From: Duganella phyllosphaerae
GTDB lineage: Bacteria > Pseudomonadota > Gammaproteobacteria > Burkholderiales > Burkholderiaceae_D
Direction of reading: 5' to 3'
DNA length: 64,000 nucleotides
Assembly: GCF_001758785.1 (NCBI RefSeq)
Contig: NZ_LROM01000156.1
Span: forward strand, 1 to 64,000
Part shown: piece after piece, positions 15,340 through 23,862 of the stretch
Layout of the letters: every line of letters begins with the position of its first letter
Numbering within the stretch: the first letter of the stretch is position 1
The notes under the pieces: model-generated
Seen by the model: only the letters and a program-made list of their open reading frames with translations
The model's database searches: none
What the model was told of the DNA's origin: nothing
Position numbers and translations under genes: made by a program

Positions 15340-16371
15340 ATGACCATCTCCGCCCCACATACAGCCGACACCGCCGCCGACAGCGCACCTGTGCCGGGCC
15401 GCCGCCTGTCGGTGGCGCCGATGATGGACTGGACCGACCGCCATTGCCGCGTGTTCCATCGCCACATCAGCCAACACACCTGGCTGTACACCGAGATGGT
15501 TACCACCGGCGCGCTGGTCTATGGCGACGTTGAGCGCCACCTGCGCTTCAACGACGAGGAACACCCGGTTGCGCTGCAACTGGGCGGCAGCGATCCGGCC
15601 GACTTGGCCACCAGCGCCAGGCTGGGTGAAAAGTGGGGCTACGATGAAATCAACCTCAATTGCGGCTGCCCGTCCGAGCGGGTGCAGAAGGGCGCTTTCG
15701 GCGCCTGCCTGATGGCCGAGCCGCAACTGGTGGCCGATTGCGTGAAAGCCATGCGCGACGCGGTGGACATTGACGTCACCGTCAAGCACCGGATCGGCAT
15801 CGACAAGACAGAAAGCTACGACTTCGTGCGTGATTTCGTCGGCACCGTGGCCGAAGCCGGTTGCACCACCTTCATCGTGCACGCGCGCAATGCCATATTA
15901 AAAGGGTTGTCGCCGAAGGAAAACCGCGAAATCCCGCCGCTCAAGTACGACTTCGCCTACCGCCTCAAGCGTGACTTTCCGCAGTTTGAAATCATCATCA
16001 ACGGCGGCATCAAGACTGAGGCCGAGATCGACGAGCACTTGCGCCATGTCGATGGCGTGATGCTGGGCCGCGAGGCGTACCACAACCCGTTCCTGATGGC
16101 CACGTTCGACCAGCGCTATTACGGCGCTACCACCGAGCCGAAGTCCCGCGCCGAGGTGCTCGAAGCAATGATCCCCTACATCCAGGCGCAGCTGGCGCAG
16201 TACGGTCCGCTCGGCCTGAAGATGAATTCGATTACACGACACATGCTGGGCCTGATGCAAGGTCTGCCTGGCGCCAAATCGTTCCGCCAGACCTTGTCGG
16301 ACTCGAAACAGCTGGCCGCTGGCGACGCCACCCTGGTGCGCCAGGCCGCAGCCCGCCTCGCTTACGCGTAA
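15340..16371 (+). CDS. dusA: tRNA-dihydrouridine(20/20a) synthase DusA
   Basis: DusA is an FMN enzyme that reduces uridines 20/20a in the tRNA D-loop. The 343-aa protein shows the TIM-barrel motifs of Dus enzymes: LSVAPMMDWTDRHCR, the catalytic NCGCPSERVQ (Cys110), VKHRIGID, and HARNAILKGLSPKENREIPP, which marks the DusA subgroup. The phosphate-binding segment INGGIKT and MLGREAYHNP complete the FMN site. A TATAAT at 15301-15306 lies 34 nt before the ATG but has no clear -35 partner. Confidence 0.96.
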   Translation: MTISAPHTADTAADSAPVPGRRLSVAPMMDWTDRHCRVFHRHISQHTWLYTEMVTTGALVYGDVERHLRFNDEEHPVALQLGGSDPADLATSARLGEKWGYDEINLNCGCPSERVQKGAFGACLMAEPQLVADCVKAMRDAVDIDVTVKHRIGIDKTESYDFVRDFVGTVAEAGCTTFIVHARNAILKGLSPKENREIPPLKYDFAYRLKRDFPQFEIIINGGIKTEAEIDEHLRHVDGVMLGREAYHNPFLMATFDQRYYGATTEPKSRAEVLEAMIPYIQAQLAQYGPLGLKMNSITRHMLGLMQGLPGAKSFRQTLSDSKQLAAGDATLVRQAAARLAYA

Positions 16372-16398
16372 ATCTCCCGCGCTTTTCCGCACCACCTC

Positions 16399-16416
16399 CG
16401 GCGCCTGCGGGCGCCG
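16399..16416 (+). terminator. hairpin after dusA, weak terminator candidate
   Basis: CGGCGCC and GGCGCCG pair perfectly with a 4-nt loop, but there is no T-run after it. Confidence 0.35.
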
Positions 16417-16528
16417 CGTTCCCCGCGATACTTTCATCCAACTATTGAAGTAACTAGCAAGCACAATTTTCAAGTGTTGGAATTTCCACTCAGAAATTAT
16501 GTTTCCACGCGATCTAGATGTTTTTTCC

Positions 16529-16558
16529 TTGCCCTACGGAAAAATTTGCATCTATAAT
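16529..16558 (+). promoter_or_regulatory. promoter of the first chemoreceptor gene
   Basis: TTGCCC (16529-16534) and TATAAT (16553-16558) are separated by 18 bp. No flagellar sigma28 motif was found in the same interval. The start would leave an unusually long leader. Confidence 0.5.
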
Positions 16559-16778
16559 TTGCATTCTTACACACCTGTCCACCGTCTTTCGTGTGTGTAA
16601 TGCGAGGCAGAAACGAGAACGCGACGCCGGTGGGGCGCCAAATTTTGCATTCGCAGTCATTGTTTGCTAATGTCATGTTTACTTGCTCAGTAGAAATTTT
16701 TGGGTGGTCGGTGTCCCTACCCTCGACAGGCCATCCAAGGCAAATTCTTATCAACAGTGTCACTTACGAAGAGACGAA

Positions 16779-18539
16779 ATGAATTTAGCAAAAATGAAAG
16801 TTGGCATGCGCTTGGGCCTCGGATTTGCCCTGGTCCTGGTGTTCCTGATCGCGGTCACCACGGTCGGCATCTTCCGCATGGCACAGATCCAGGATCGCCT
16901 CGATCACGTCATCAGCGTCAACAACGTGGTCACCCGCCTGGTGACCGACATGCGCACCAACGTTGCCACCCGCGTCAGCACGCTGCGCATCCTGACCCTG
17001 TTGAGCGACCCGGACGACATGGCCAAGGATCTGAACAACGTCAAAGTCCTGGCTGGCGCCTACGCCGATGCACAAAACAAGCTGAGCGCCAAGTTCGCCG
17101 CCGAAGCACTGCCTGAAGAGAAGGCCCTGCTGGCCACCATCAAGGAACAGGAAGCGGTCGCCATGCCGGCCATCGCCAAGGCGACCGACCTGTGGGTCAG
17201 TGGTCAGGCTGAAGCCGCAACCCGCGTGCTGATCAAGGAAATCCGTCCGGCACAAGTCAAGTGGATGGCCGCGCTGGACCAGCTGGGCACCCTGGAAGAC
17301 AAGCTCAACGCCGAGATGCAAGTGGAAGCCGCCAAGGGCTTCGCCAGCGGCCGTACCTTCATGATCATCATGGGCCTGCTGGCTGTGGTGATCTCGGTAG
17401 CCGCCGCCGTGGTGATTACCCGTGGCCTGCTGAAACAGCTGGGCGCCGAACCGGCGTACACCTCGGCCATTGCCAGCAGCATCGCCAACGGCGACCTGGC
17501 GGTGTCGATCAACACCAGCAGCACCGACAAGGACAGCCTGCTGTACGAAATGCGTGAAATGCGCGACAGCCTGGTCGATATCGTGGGCCAGGTTCGCTCC
17601 GGCACCGAAACCATCGGCACCGCCACCCGCGAAATCGCCGCCGGCAACACCGACCTGTCGGCCCGTACCGAAATGCAGGCGAGCTCGCTGGAAAAAACCG
17701 CGACCGCCATGGAAGAGCTGACCTCGACCGTGAAACAGAACGCCGACAACGCCCGTGAAGCCAACCAGCTGGCCTCGGCCGCTTCGGATGTGGCGATCAA
17801 GGGTGGCAAGGTAGTCTCGGAAGTGGTCAACACCATGAGCTCGATCGACGCATCGGCCAAGAAGATCGTCGACATTATCGGCGTGATCGATGGCATTGCT
17901 TTCCAGACCAACATCCTGGCGCTGAACGCTGCCGTGGAAGCAGCCCGTGCCGGCGAACAAGGCCGTGGCTTCGCGGTGGTGGCGTCCGAAGTGCGCAACC
18001 TGGCCCAGCGTTCCGCTGGCGCCGCCAAAGAAATCAAGATGCTCATCGATGACTCGGTGGAAAAAGTTGGCGCCGGCACCAAGCTGGTCGGCCAGGCCGG
18101 TGTGACCATGGACGAAGTGGTGTCCTCGGTGCGCCGCGTGACCGACATCATGAGCGAGATCGCCAACGCCAGCCAGGAGCAGAGCGCCGGCATCGAACAA
18201 GTCAACCTGTCGATCATCGAGATGGACAGCATGACCCAGCAAAACGCCGCGCTGGTGGAAGAATCCGCCGCCGCAGCAAAGAGCTTGCAAGACCAGGCCG
18301 ACGAGTTGTCCCGCGTCGTCAGCATCTTCAAGCTGGTGGAAGGCGAGGAGCGCGCAACTGCTCCAGTGTATGTGCCAGCCCCGAAAGCTGTAGCGAAGGC
18401 AGCAGTCAAGCCGATCGCTGCGGCACCTCGCGCTCCGGTAAAGAAACTGGCCTCCAGGCCAGCGCCCGCACCGGCAGCCAAGCCGAAGAAAGTCGTCGCG
18501 ACCAGTACCGCCAGCGCTGACGAGTGGGAAGAGTTTTAA
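16779..18539 (+). CDS. methyl-accepting chemotaxis protein
   Basis: The 586-aa protein is a transmembrane chemoreceptor. It has TM1 (about residues 12-32), a periplasmic four-helix-bundle domain of the Tar type (about 33-188), TM2 (about 190-212), a HAMP domain, and a signalling domain whose hairpin tip is [20 protein letters not shown] with flanking methylation helices ([19 protein letters not shown]). The C-terminus is an Ala/Pro/Lys linker ending in DEWEEF, which resembles the NWETF pentapeptide used by CheR/CheB in E. coli Tar. I chose the ATG at 16779 because an upstream in-frame start adds a non-receptor sequence. Ligand is unknown. Confidence 0.95.
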   Translation: MNLAKMKVGMRLGLGFALVLVFLIAVTTVGIFRMAQIQDRLDHVISVNNVVTRLVTDMRTNVATRVSTLRILTLLSDPDDMAKDLNNVKVLAGAYADAQNKLSAKFAAEALPEEKALLATIKEQEAVAMPAIAKATDLWVSGQAEAATRVLIKEIRPAQVKWMAALDQLGTLEDKLNAEMQVEAAKGFASGRTFMIIMGLLAVVISVAAAVVITRGLLKQLGAEPAYTSAIASSIANGDLAVSINTSSTDKDSLLYEMREMRDSLVDIVGQVRSGTETIGTATREIAAGNTDLSARTEMQASSLEKTATAMEELTSTVKQNADNAREANQLASAASDVAIKGGKVVSEVVNTMSSIDASAKKIVDIIGVIDGIAFQTNILALNAAVEAARAGEQGRGFAVVASEVRNLAQRSAGAAKEIKMLIDDSVEKVGAGTKLVGQAGVTMDEVVSSVRRVTDIMSEIANASQEQSAGIEQVNLSIIEMDSMTQQNAALVEESAAAAKSLQDQADELSRVVSIFKLVEGEERATAPVYVPAPKAVAKAAVKPIAAAPRAPVKKLASRPAPAPAAKPKKVVATSTASADEWEEF

Positions 18540-18652
18540 CGACTTCAAGTATTGCCCGGGCTGCTGTCACGTTGTTGCGTGATGGTGGAAACGCCAAGGC
18601 GGACCGGGAATCCGAACCTTTAACGATGTTAAGAATAATTGAGAGAAATTAA

Positions 18653-18991
18653 ATGACCAAGTTTTCGACCGTAATCGCCGCCTTCCTGCTGTCCGCCACC
18701 TCCGCTGCCGCCTTCGCTGCAGAAGTACCGGCTTCCATCGACGCCAAGAACTGCAAGGCTGAATATCCAAAAGCGTCGCTGATCAACGAAGAGCAGGGCG
18801 ATGTCAAGATGGCCTTCCTGGTCGGCACGGACGGTAACGTTGTTGATTCCAAACTGGAAAAATCGAGCGGCTTCAAGAACCTCGACAAGGCCGCCATGAA
18901 AGCACTGTCGGCCTGCAAGTTCAAGCCGGGCACGAAGGACGGCGCCGTGGCGCAGACCTGGGCCAAAGTGGACTATAGCTGGAAGCTGTAA
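18653..18991 (+). CDS. periplasmic stand-alone TonB C-terminal domain protein (copy 1)
   Basis: The 112-aa protein has a Sec signal peptide (TVIAAFLLSATSAAAFAAE, cleavage after about residue 23) followed by a single TonB-C-like domain: AEYPKASLINEEQGDVKMAF, DGNVVDSKLEKSSGFKNLD, ALSACKFKPGTKDG. Unlike true TonB it has no N-terminal membrane anchor and no Pro-rich spacer, so it cannot couple to ExbBD in the usual way. Its two cysteines could form a disulfide. It is followed after 39 nt by a paralogue in the same direction. Known single-domain proteins of this kind have no settled function. Confidence 0.85.
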   Translation: MTKFSTVIAAFLLSATSAAAFAAEVPASIDAKNCKAEYPKASLINEEQGDVKMAFLVGTDGNVVDSKLEKSSGFKNLDKAAMKALSACKFKPGTKDGAVAQTWAKVDYSWKL

Positions 18992-19030
18992 CACCTGAAC
19001 CGCCACAATTTTATCCATAGGGGGAAAATC

Positions 19031-19378
19031 ATGATGACGAACAAGCGTATGTTGGGTCTGGTTGCAGCGGTTCTCGTAGCGAGCGCACCAGCCGTGTTTG
19101 CCGCCGAAGTGCCAGCCAGCTTCGACTCCAAGAACTGCAAGGCCGAATATCCTAAAGCGTCGCTGATGAACGAAGAGCAGGGCACGACCTCGATGTCGTT
19201 CCTGGTCAAACCGGACGGTTCGGTGGCCGACTCCAAGGTCGACAAGACCAGCGGCTTCAAGAACCTGGACAAGGCCGCCATCAAGGCCCTGTCCGCCTGC
19301 AAGTTCAAACCAGGCACCAAGGACGGCGCGCCAGCCGAAACCTGGACCAAGGTCGATTACGCCTGGAAGCTCGATTGA
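19031..19378 (+). CDS. periplasmic stand-alone TonB C-terminal domain protein (copy 2)
   Basis: A tandem paralogue of the preceding gene (most positions of the mature domain identical), 115 aa. It has a signal peptide (MLGLVAAVLVASAPAVFAAE) and the same TonB-C core (AEYPKASLMNEEQGTTSMSF, DGSVADSKVDKTSGFKNLD, SACKFKPGTKDGAPAETW). The start is ATGATG after GGGGG; the second ATG is equally possible. The pair looks like a recent duplication and ends at a shared terminator, so it is probably one transcript. Confidence 0.85.
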   Translation: MMTNKRMLGLVAAVLVASAPAVFAAEVPASFDSKNCKAEYPKASLMNEEQGTTSMSFLVKPDGSVADSKVDKTSGFKNLDKAAIKALSACKFKPGTKDGAPAETWTKVDYAWKLD

Positions 19379-19413
19379 TTCTACCCACTCGATGGATAGT
19401 TGTTGCGTAGAAG

Positions 19414-19439
19414 AGGGAGCCGTTCGCGGCTCCCTTTTT
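19414..19439 (+). terminator. terminator of the TonB-domain gene pair
   Basis: AGGGAGCCG (19414-19422) and CGGCTCCCT (19427-19435) form a 9-bp stem with TTCG loop, followed by T5. Confidence 0.93.
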
Positions 19440-19535
19440 CGTTGCAGGGCGCAGCTCCGTGTAACAAGCTGTAATGACACTGCTTTCGCGCTACACTTGC
19501 TTTTATAGTGTGATTCTGAACAAGGAGAATTGGCG

Positions 19536-19949
19536 ATGAAATCGATCTTTGCAGTGGTCGGCGTGATGGCGGCGCTGACGGGATGCGCTACCCAGCAACC
19601 TTATTACACCAGCACCCGCGTGGTGCAAGACCCCTACCAGTGGCGCACGGTGTCGGTCACGCCGTCGGACCGCGCGCCGGGGCAGGCTTCCGGGCCGGTG
19701 TACACCACCGAAGAGCTGCCGCCGCAGTCGAGCTCGCGCGTGGTCTATACCGAGCAGCCGGTCACCACCACCACGTACATCACCCAGCCGTCCACGGTGA
19801 TTTATCAGCCGGCGCCCGTGTATTACCAGCCGGCGCCGTCGTATTACTATCCACCGGTATCGATCGGCCTGAACTTCGGCTTCAACCGGTACTGGGGCGG
19901 CGGCGGCCGTGGTTACTACGGCGGCGGCCGCGGCGGCTGGCGCCGTTAG
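19536..19949 (+). CDS. Tyr/Pro-rich lipoprotein
   Basis: The ATG at 19536 lies 8 nt after AAGGAG. The 137-aa product has a lipoprotein signal (AVVGVMAALTGCAT, lipobox LTGC). The mature part is low-complexity: Thr/Ser/Gln-rich, then a Tyr-Pro block (VIYQPAPVYYQPAPSYYYPP) and a Gly/Trp/Arg-rich tail (YWGGGGRGYYGGGRGGW). It is probably an outer-membrane or periplasmic surface component. The precise function cannot be told. A bidirectional terminator follows. Confidence 0.8.
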   Translation: MKSIFAVVGVMAALTGCATQQPYYTSTRVVQDPYQWRTVSVTPSDRAPGQASGPVYTTEELPPQSSSRVVYTEQPVTTTTYITQPSTVIYQPAPVYYQPAPSYYYPPVSIGLNFGFNRYWGGGGRGYYGGGRGGWRR

Positions 19950-19969
19950 ACGTTTCTCAGTCCCGTACT

Positions 19970-20011
19970 AAAAAATCCCGCAGTGCCATAACGGCGCTGC
20001 GGGATTTTTTT
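19970..20011 (+). terminator. bidirectional terminator
   Basis: A long stem (AAAAATCCCGCAGTGCC with GGCGCTGCGGGATTTTT, one wobble pair) flanked by A- and T-runs on both sides. It lies between the lipoprotein gene and a small gene on the other strand. Confidence 0.9.
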
Positions 20012-20044
20012 CTACGCGTGGGCAACGCGGTCACCCGGCAGCAT

Positions 20045-20170
20045 TCAGCGCAGGTGGTAGACCGAAGCCGACTGGTTCATCAGCGTGTTTTCCGATACCA
20101 GCACAAACGTCGAGGCAACTGCCAGCGTGATAAGCAAGGTACCGACTGCGTGGGGGAAAAAGCGTGCCAT
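20045..20170 (-). CDS. 41-aa single-TM small protein
   Basis: This short frame is preceded by AGGAG 8 nt before the ATG at 20170 and encodes MARFFPHAVGTLLITLAVAS, then TFVLVSENTLMNQSASVYHLR. It has a hydrophobic segment at about residues 8-25 and a polar C-terminal tail, so it is a likely small membrane protein. It is convergent with the lipoprotein gene and shares its terminator. No family is recognised. The Shine-Dalgarno, hydrophobicity and terminator support it; comparative data are lacking. Confidence 0.6.
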   Translation of the reverse strand: MARFFPHAVGTLLITLAVASTFVLVSENTLMNQSASVYHLR

Positions 20171-20307
20171 GACCGGCTCCTGTTGAAAGTAGTTTCCGAC
20201 AGGGTTGCCGGATGACTAAAGGATAAGCCAGACTCAGCGTAGGAGGGATCAGCCAAATGTCCGACGTTCTGTAGGACAACAGCTTGACCCTATCCGTCAG
20301 TCAACTT

Positions 20308-20757
20308 TTATCTGGTCTTCCAGATCGTGACGGGTGCGGCGGGCGCGGTGTCGAGCTTGTCGCACAGGGCAAGCCACTGGGTCAGCCGGTCCGGCTGCTT
20401 GAGCGTGATGCCCATGCCGTCGATGATGCCGACCTGTTCCATGTAGCGCGCATCGATCTTGGCCTTGGAGACGGTAGGCGCGGCCATGACCAGGCGCTCG
20501 TAGGCCTTGCGCGCCTTGTTCTCCCACTTGTGCAGGCCGGATTCGTCGAAGCGGTTGGCTTCGAAATACACGGTCAGCGAGCCGTCCGGGTTGCCGAAGC
20601 CGACAATGCCGGAACCGCTGCGGATGGCCGCGTTGGCCGACGGATCGAACAGTTCGGAGGGCACGAACACGCCGGCGCGACCGTCCGTATCGGGACGTCC
20701 TACAGGCGTATCTTTGCTGTAGGTGGAAACTTCAGTGATGGATTTTTCTTCGGACAT
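20308..20757 (-). CDS. hypothetical protein
   Basis: A 149-aa protein from ATG 20757 (MSEEKSITEVSTYSKDTPVG); an in-frame GTG at 20796 would add 13 residues. A TACAAT at 20805-20810 on this strand could be its -10, favouring the ATG. The sequence is soluble and ordered (GRAGVFVPSELFDPSANAA, GIVGFGNPDGSLTVYFEANR, YERLVMAAPTVSKAKIDARY) with no known motif or signal peptide. It is monocistronic as far as can be seen. Confidence 0.7.
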   Translation of the reverse strand: MSEEKSITEVSTYSKDTPVGRPDTDGRAGVFVPSELFDPSANAAIRSGSGIVGFGNPDGSLTVYFEANRFDESGLHKWENKARKAYERLVMAAPTVSKAKIDARYMEQVGIIDGMGITLKQPDRLTQWLALCDKLDTAPAAPVTIWKTR

Positions 20758-20993
20758 GATGGGGGAGAGTGTGACGTCGCGTTCGTTGGGCGACACAGCT
20801 TCATTGTAGCGCTATTCTCGTTCCCCATGGAAATAGACTTGCAAGAAATATTGTAACGCTAACGATGCGGCGTGATTGCCACACTTGCGTGTCAATTTGC
20901 CATATATTTCCCTAAGGCTAGTAAAATCAGCAATGCAACCGATTGTCAGTGGCGATCCTCGCTCAGGATGCACTCATAGATTGAGGGAAAAAC

Positions 20994-22721
20994 ATGTCTT
21001 TTCACGAACTCAAGGTCAGCACGCGTCTGGCGACAGGTTTCGGCCTCTTATTGGTGGTCTCCATCATCATTGCGGCGCTGGGCATTACCAAGCTGGCCGC
21101 GCTGAACGAGTCGCTGGTCGTCACCGTTGACTTCAACGCGCAAGAATCGAATATGATCGCCATCGCCTCCGGCGAGGCGCAAAAAGCCTCTGCTGCGATG
21201 CGCAACCTGATCGTGCTCAGTGACGTGCCCAGGATGACGGCGCAGAAGCAGGCGCTCGATACCAGCCTGCGCAACTACGACAAGGTGATCGCCGACCTGG
21301 AAAAATTATTTGCCAGCGATCCCAATGCCAGCGCTGAAGAAAAAGCCTACCTGGTAAAAATAGAGGAAGTCAAAAAGTCCGCGCTGCCGGCGATTAACAA
21401 GGCTGCCGAGCTGGGGCTCAAGAACGATCCCGGCGCGCCCGACGTGCTGATGGGCGAGGCCGGGCCGGCGCTCGATAAATGGACCAATACACTGATCGAA
21501 TTCCGCGATTACGAGATCAAAACCAGCAACGACACCGCGGCCCAGGCCCACGCCGATTACGAAAAGAGCCGGGCACTGATCCTCGCCGTGTCGCTGGTTG
21601 GCGTGTTACTGTCGATCGGCGCCAGTGTGATCATTACGCGCAGCATCCTGAAACAGCTCGGTGGCGAGCCAGCCTATGCCATGCAGGTCGCCGAGCAGAT
21701 CGCCGGCGGCAAGCTCGATACCGATATCGTGCTGCAGCAGGGCGACAGCCGCAGCCTGATGTACTCGATGCGGCAGATGCGCGACCAGTTGGCCGATATC
21801 GTCGGCCGCGTGCGCGTAGGGACCGACACCATTGCCACCGCCTCGGCGCAAATCGCCGCAGGCAATCTCGACCTGTCTTCGCGCACGGAAGAGCAGGCCA
21901 GCTCACTGGAAGAAACCGCCGCGTCGATGGAAGAACTGACCGGCACCGTCAAGCAGAATGCCGACAATGCGCGCCAGGCCAACCAGTTGGCCGTGTCTGC
22001 CTCGGAAGTGGCGGTGCGCGGTGGCGCCGTGGTGTCGCAGGTGGTGGAGACCATGGCCTCGATTAACCAGTCGTCCAAAAAAATCGTGGACATCATCGGC
22101 GTCATCGACGGCATCGCGTTCCAGACCAATATCCTGGCCCTGAATGCCGCCGTCGAAGCGGCCAGGGCCGGCGAGCAGGGCCGTGGTTTTGCCGTCGTCG
22201 CCACCGAAGTGCGCAACCTGGCGCACCGATCCGCCGCCGCCGCCAAGGAAATCAAGATCCTGATCGACGACTCCGTCACCAAGGTCGATACCGGCGGCAA
22301 ACTGGTGGACGACGCCGGCGTGACCATGGCCGACATCGTGCAATCGATTACCCGCGTGACCGACATCATGAGCGAAATCGCCTCGGCCAGCCTGGAGCAG
22401 ACCACGGGCATCGAGCAAGTCAATTCGGCGATTGCGCAAATGGACGAGGTGACCCAGCAAAATGCTGCGCTGGTGGAACAGGCTGCGGCTGCCGCCAACT
22501 CGATGCAGGAGCAGGCCAGTATCCTGTCGCAGGTAGTCAGCGTGTTCAAGGTGGGGCAGCAGCAGGCCAGCCAGGCTGCACCGCGTCCCGCACAACACCC
22601 CGCAGCACGTCCGGCCACCCCGCCGCCTGCCACACGGCGCATTGCCATCGCCAAGCCGGCGCCTGCGCGCCCGGCGAAAGACGTCTCGAAAGCTGAAGCG
22701 GGGGAGTGGGAGCAGTTCTAG
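20994..22721 (+). CDS. methyl-accepting chemotaxis protein
   Basis: The 575-aa receptor starts at the ATG after GAGGG. It has TM1 (residues 14-32), a periplasmic four-helix domain (about 33-190) of the same type as the other receptor, TM2 (about 196-215), HAMP and a signalling domain with the conserved tip [20 protein letters not shown]. The tail is Pro/Ala/Arg-rich and ends in GEWEQF, a CheR/CheB tether-like pentapeptide. The signalling domain is very close to that of the receptor at 16779 while the ligand domains differ, consistent with duplication and diversification. Ligand unknown. Confidence 0.95.
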   Translation: MSFHELKVSTRLATGFGLLLVVSIIIAALGITKLAALNESLVVTVDFNAQESNMIAIASGEAQKASAAMRNLIVLSDVPRMTAQKQALDTSLRNYDKVIADLEKLFASDPNASAEEKAYLVKIEEVKKSALPAINKAAELGLKNDPGAPDVLMGEAGPALDKWTNTLIEFRDYEIKTSNDTAAQAHADYEKSRALILAVSLVGVLLSIGASVIITRSILKQLGGEPAYAMQVAEQIAGGKLDTDIVLQQGDSRSLMYSMRQMRDQLADIVGRVRVGTDTIATASAQIAAGNLDLSSRTEEQASSLEETAASMEELTGTVKQNADNARQANQLAVSASEVAVRGGAVVSQVVETMASINQSSKKIVDIIGVIDGIAFQTNILALNAAVEAARAGEQGRGFAVVATEVRNLAHRSAAAAKEIKILIDDSVTKVDTGGKLVDDAGVTMADIVQSITRVTDIMSEIASASLEQTTGIEQVNSAIAQMDEVTQQNAALVEQAAAAANSMQEQASILSQVVSVFKVGQQQASQAAPRPAQHPAARPATPPPATRRIAIAKPAPARPAKDVSKAEAGEWEQF

Positions 22722-22743
22722 TCAGCGTGAGCCCCGGCGCTGT

Positions 22744-23322
22744 TTAGCGCGGGGCCATACGCCAGCCCTGGCTGCCCAGTACGAACCGCATATCGGCCTT
22801 GACGTCGCCCTGGCCTGGAACAGTGACCTTGGCGGCGCACAGCAGATTGCCGGTTTTGCGTTCGACCTTGCATTGATCGACACTCTTGACCACCATGCCG
22901 GGCAGCGCCTTCACTTGCGGATCGTTGGCCGCCGCAGGATCGGCAGCCACCTTCTCGGCCGCCAGGGCGGTCATGGCCGCCTTGACCTCATCGGTCGTGG
23001 GGCCGGGGAACTCGGCGTTCTTGCGCTCCACGCCTACCCACGTTGCGCCATCCTGGCGCAGCGGCAGGACCGTAAAGCCGTCGCGCATGCCGGCGCTCAT
23101 CCCCACCAGGCATACGGTCTCTTCTTTCACTTCCGGTGATGGCCGGCAGCCGACCAGGCTGGTGATCCGGAACGCCATCGGCACCGGCGAAGCCGATTTG
23201 GCCACGCCGGCATCGACGGCAGACTGGATTTGCTCGATGGTGGGCGTGGTGGCCGCGTGGGCCGAGGACAAGGTCAGCAGTGTGGTAGTGACGAGGGCGA
23301 GGGTAGAGGTAATAATGCGCAT
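22744..23322 (-). CDS. secreted hypothetical protein
   Basis: The 192-aa product has a Sec signal peptide (MRIITSTLALVTTTLLTLSS then AHA) and a periplasmic domain with four or so cysteines (VGCRPSPEVKEETVCLVG, DQCKVERKTGNLLCAAKV), probably disulfide-bonded. The C-terminal part (VPGQGDVKADMRFVLGSQGW) suggests a small beta-rich fold. No known family is recognised. It is convergent with the chemoreceptor gene, with a GC-rich hairpin between them. Confidence 0.7.
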   Translation of the reverse strand: MRIITSTLALVTTTLLTLSSAHAATTPTIEQIQSAVDAGVAKSASPVPMAFRITSLVGCRPSPEVKEETVCLVGMSAGMRDGFTVLPLRQDGATWVGVERKNAEFPGPTTDEVKAAMTALAAEKVAADPAAANDPQVKALPGMVVKSVDQCKVERKTGNLLCAAKVTVPGQGDVKADMRFVLGSQGWRMAPR

Positions 23323-23362
23323 GAAAATGTTGATTATTAATAAAGGACTGCCAGTCTAACAC

Positions 23363-23551
23363 TTACCGCGCAGCAATGAGGCAATGTTGCTGTAGCGTGC
23401 GGGCCATGGATCGCTGACATGCTCGCCTCATGACGATCCAGTCCTCGACTGCGAGAACCCCACCTGGAACCGGAAAAAAAGCGTTGTCGTGCGTCACCAG
23501 CATCGCTTTGGCCACCACCGCGTGCGCGGCAATCCATACATATAGTTTCAT
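23363..23551 (-). pseudogene. 3' fragment of a PIN-domain (VapC-type) toxin
   Basis: The frame encodes WIAAHAVVAKAMLVTHDNAF, FPVPGGVLAVEDWIV, which matches the C-terminal third of VapC/FitB-like PIN ribonucleases (typical form: D-L-x-I-A-A-H-A ... L-V-T-x-D/N ... F ... V-P-G-L ... E-N/D-W). The expected N-terminal acidic residues and the D before the IAAHA motif are missing: upstream codons in the same frame do not continue the domain. An ATG by chance opens the remnant, so it may be translated, but the active site is incomplete. No antitoxin gene is seen beside it. Confidence 0.55.
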
Positions 23552-23583
23552 GCAGCCCCAACAAAGGTTATAGAGGCCGCGCC

Positions 23584-23790
23584 GTGATTAACTTCAGCGA
23601 AAGGTTTGGGAGAATGCGCGTGCTCGGCGGAAATAATTTCCTGACCATTGATAACGACTGCCCGGACAAGTGGCGCGCAGACTGGCTGGGCGGCACCAGC
23701 TGGCGCTGCACCTACGTGGGCGGCGCATATACGGTCGATGGTTATCTTCCCGAGTGGCGCGGCAGCAGTTGCGACTATCAGCGGATTTAA
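23584..23790 (+). CDS. possible small Trp/Cys-rich protein
   Basis: A 68-aa frame from GTG at 23584, 6 nt after AGAGG. Its composition (LTIDNDCPDKWRADWLGGTS, WRCTYVGGAYTVDGYLPEWR) is protein-like, with three cysteines and aromatic residues, but there is no known family. An ATG at 23614 is an alternative start. It overlaps no other convincing gene. Confidence 0.35.
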   Translation: MINFSERFGRMRVLGGNNFLTIDNDCPDKWRADWLGGTSWRCTYVGGAYTVDGYLPEWRGSSCDYQRI

Positions 23791-23862
23791 GGCGCACGTC
23801 ATCTGGGCGGCTGCCGGGCCGGCGGATTGCCCAGTTCAAAGTCACCATTTCACGGGAATGCC

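Larger units (their letters stand above)
16372..16778. other. 407-nt intergenic interval with chemoreceptor leader
   Basis: No gene is seen. It contains the hairpin after dusA, a probable promoter at 16529-16558, and a leader of about 215 nt with a hairpin (GCATT and ACACAC at 16561-16574 pairing with GTGTGT and AATGC at 16593-16603, with a 3-nt bulge). Confidence 0.6.

Noticed and set aside
16559-16778. Possible cyclic-di-GMP riboswitch before a chemoreceptor
   Set aside because: The conserved GEMM core and tetraloop-receptor sequence could not be found; only a plain bulged hairpin is present.
20031-20279. 82-codon minus-strand frame over the small membrane gene
   Set aside because: No Shine-Dalgarno and unstructured composition; the 41-aa frame in the same place has better signals.
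23548-23802. 84-codon minus-strand frame upstream of the PIN relic
   Set aside because: It does not continue the PIN domain in any frame and looks like random antisense sequence.
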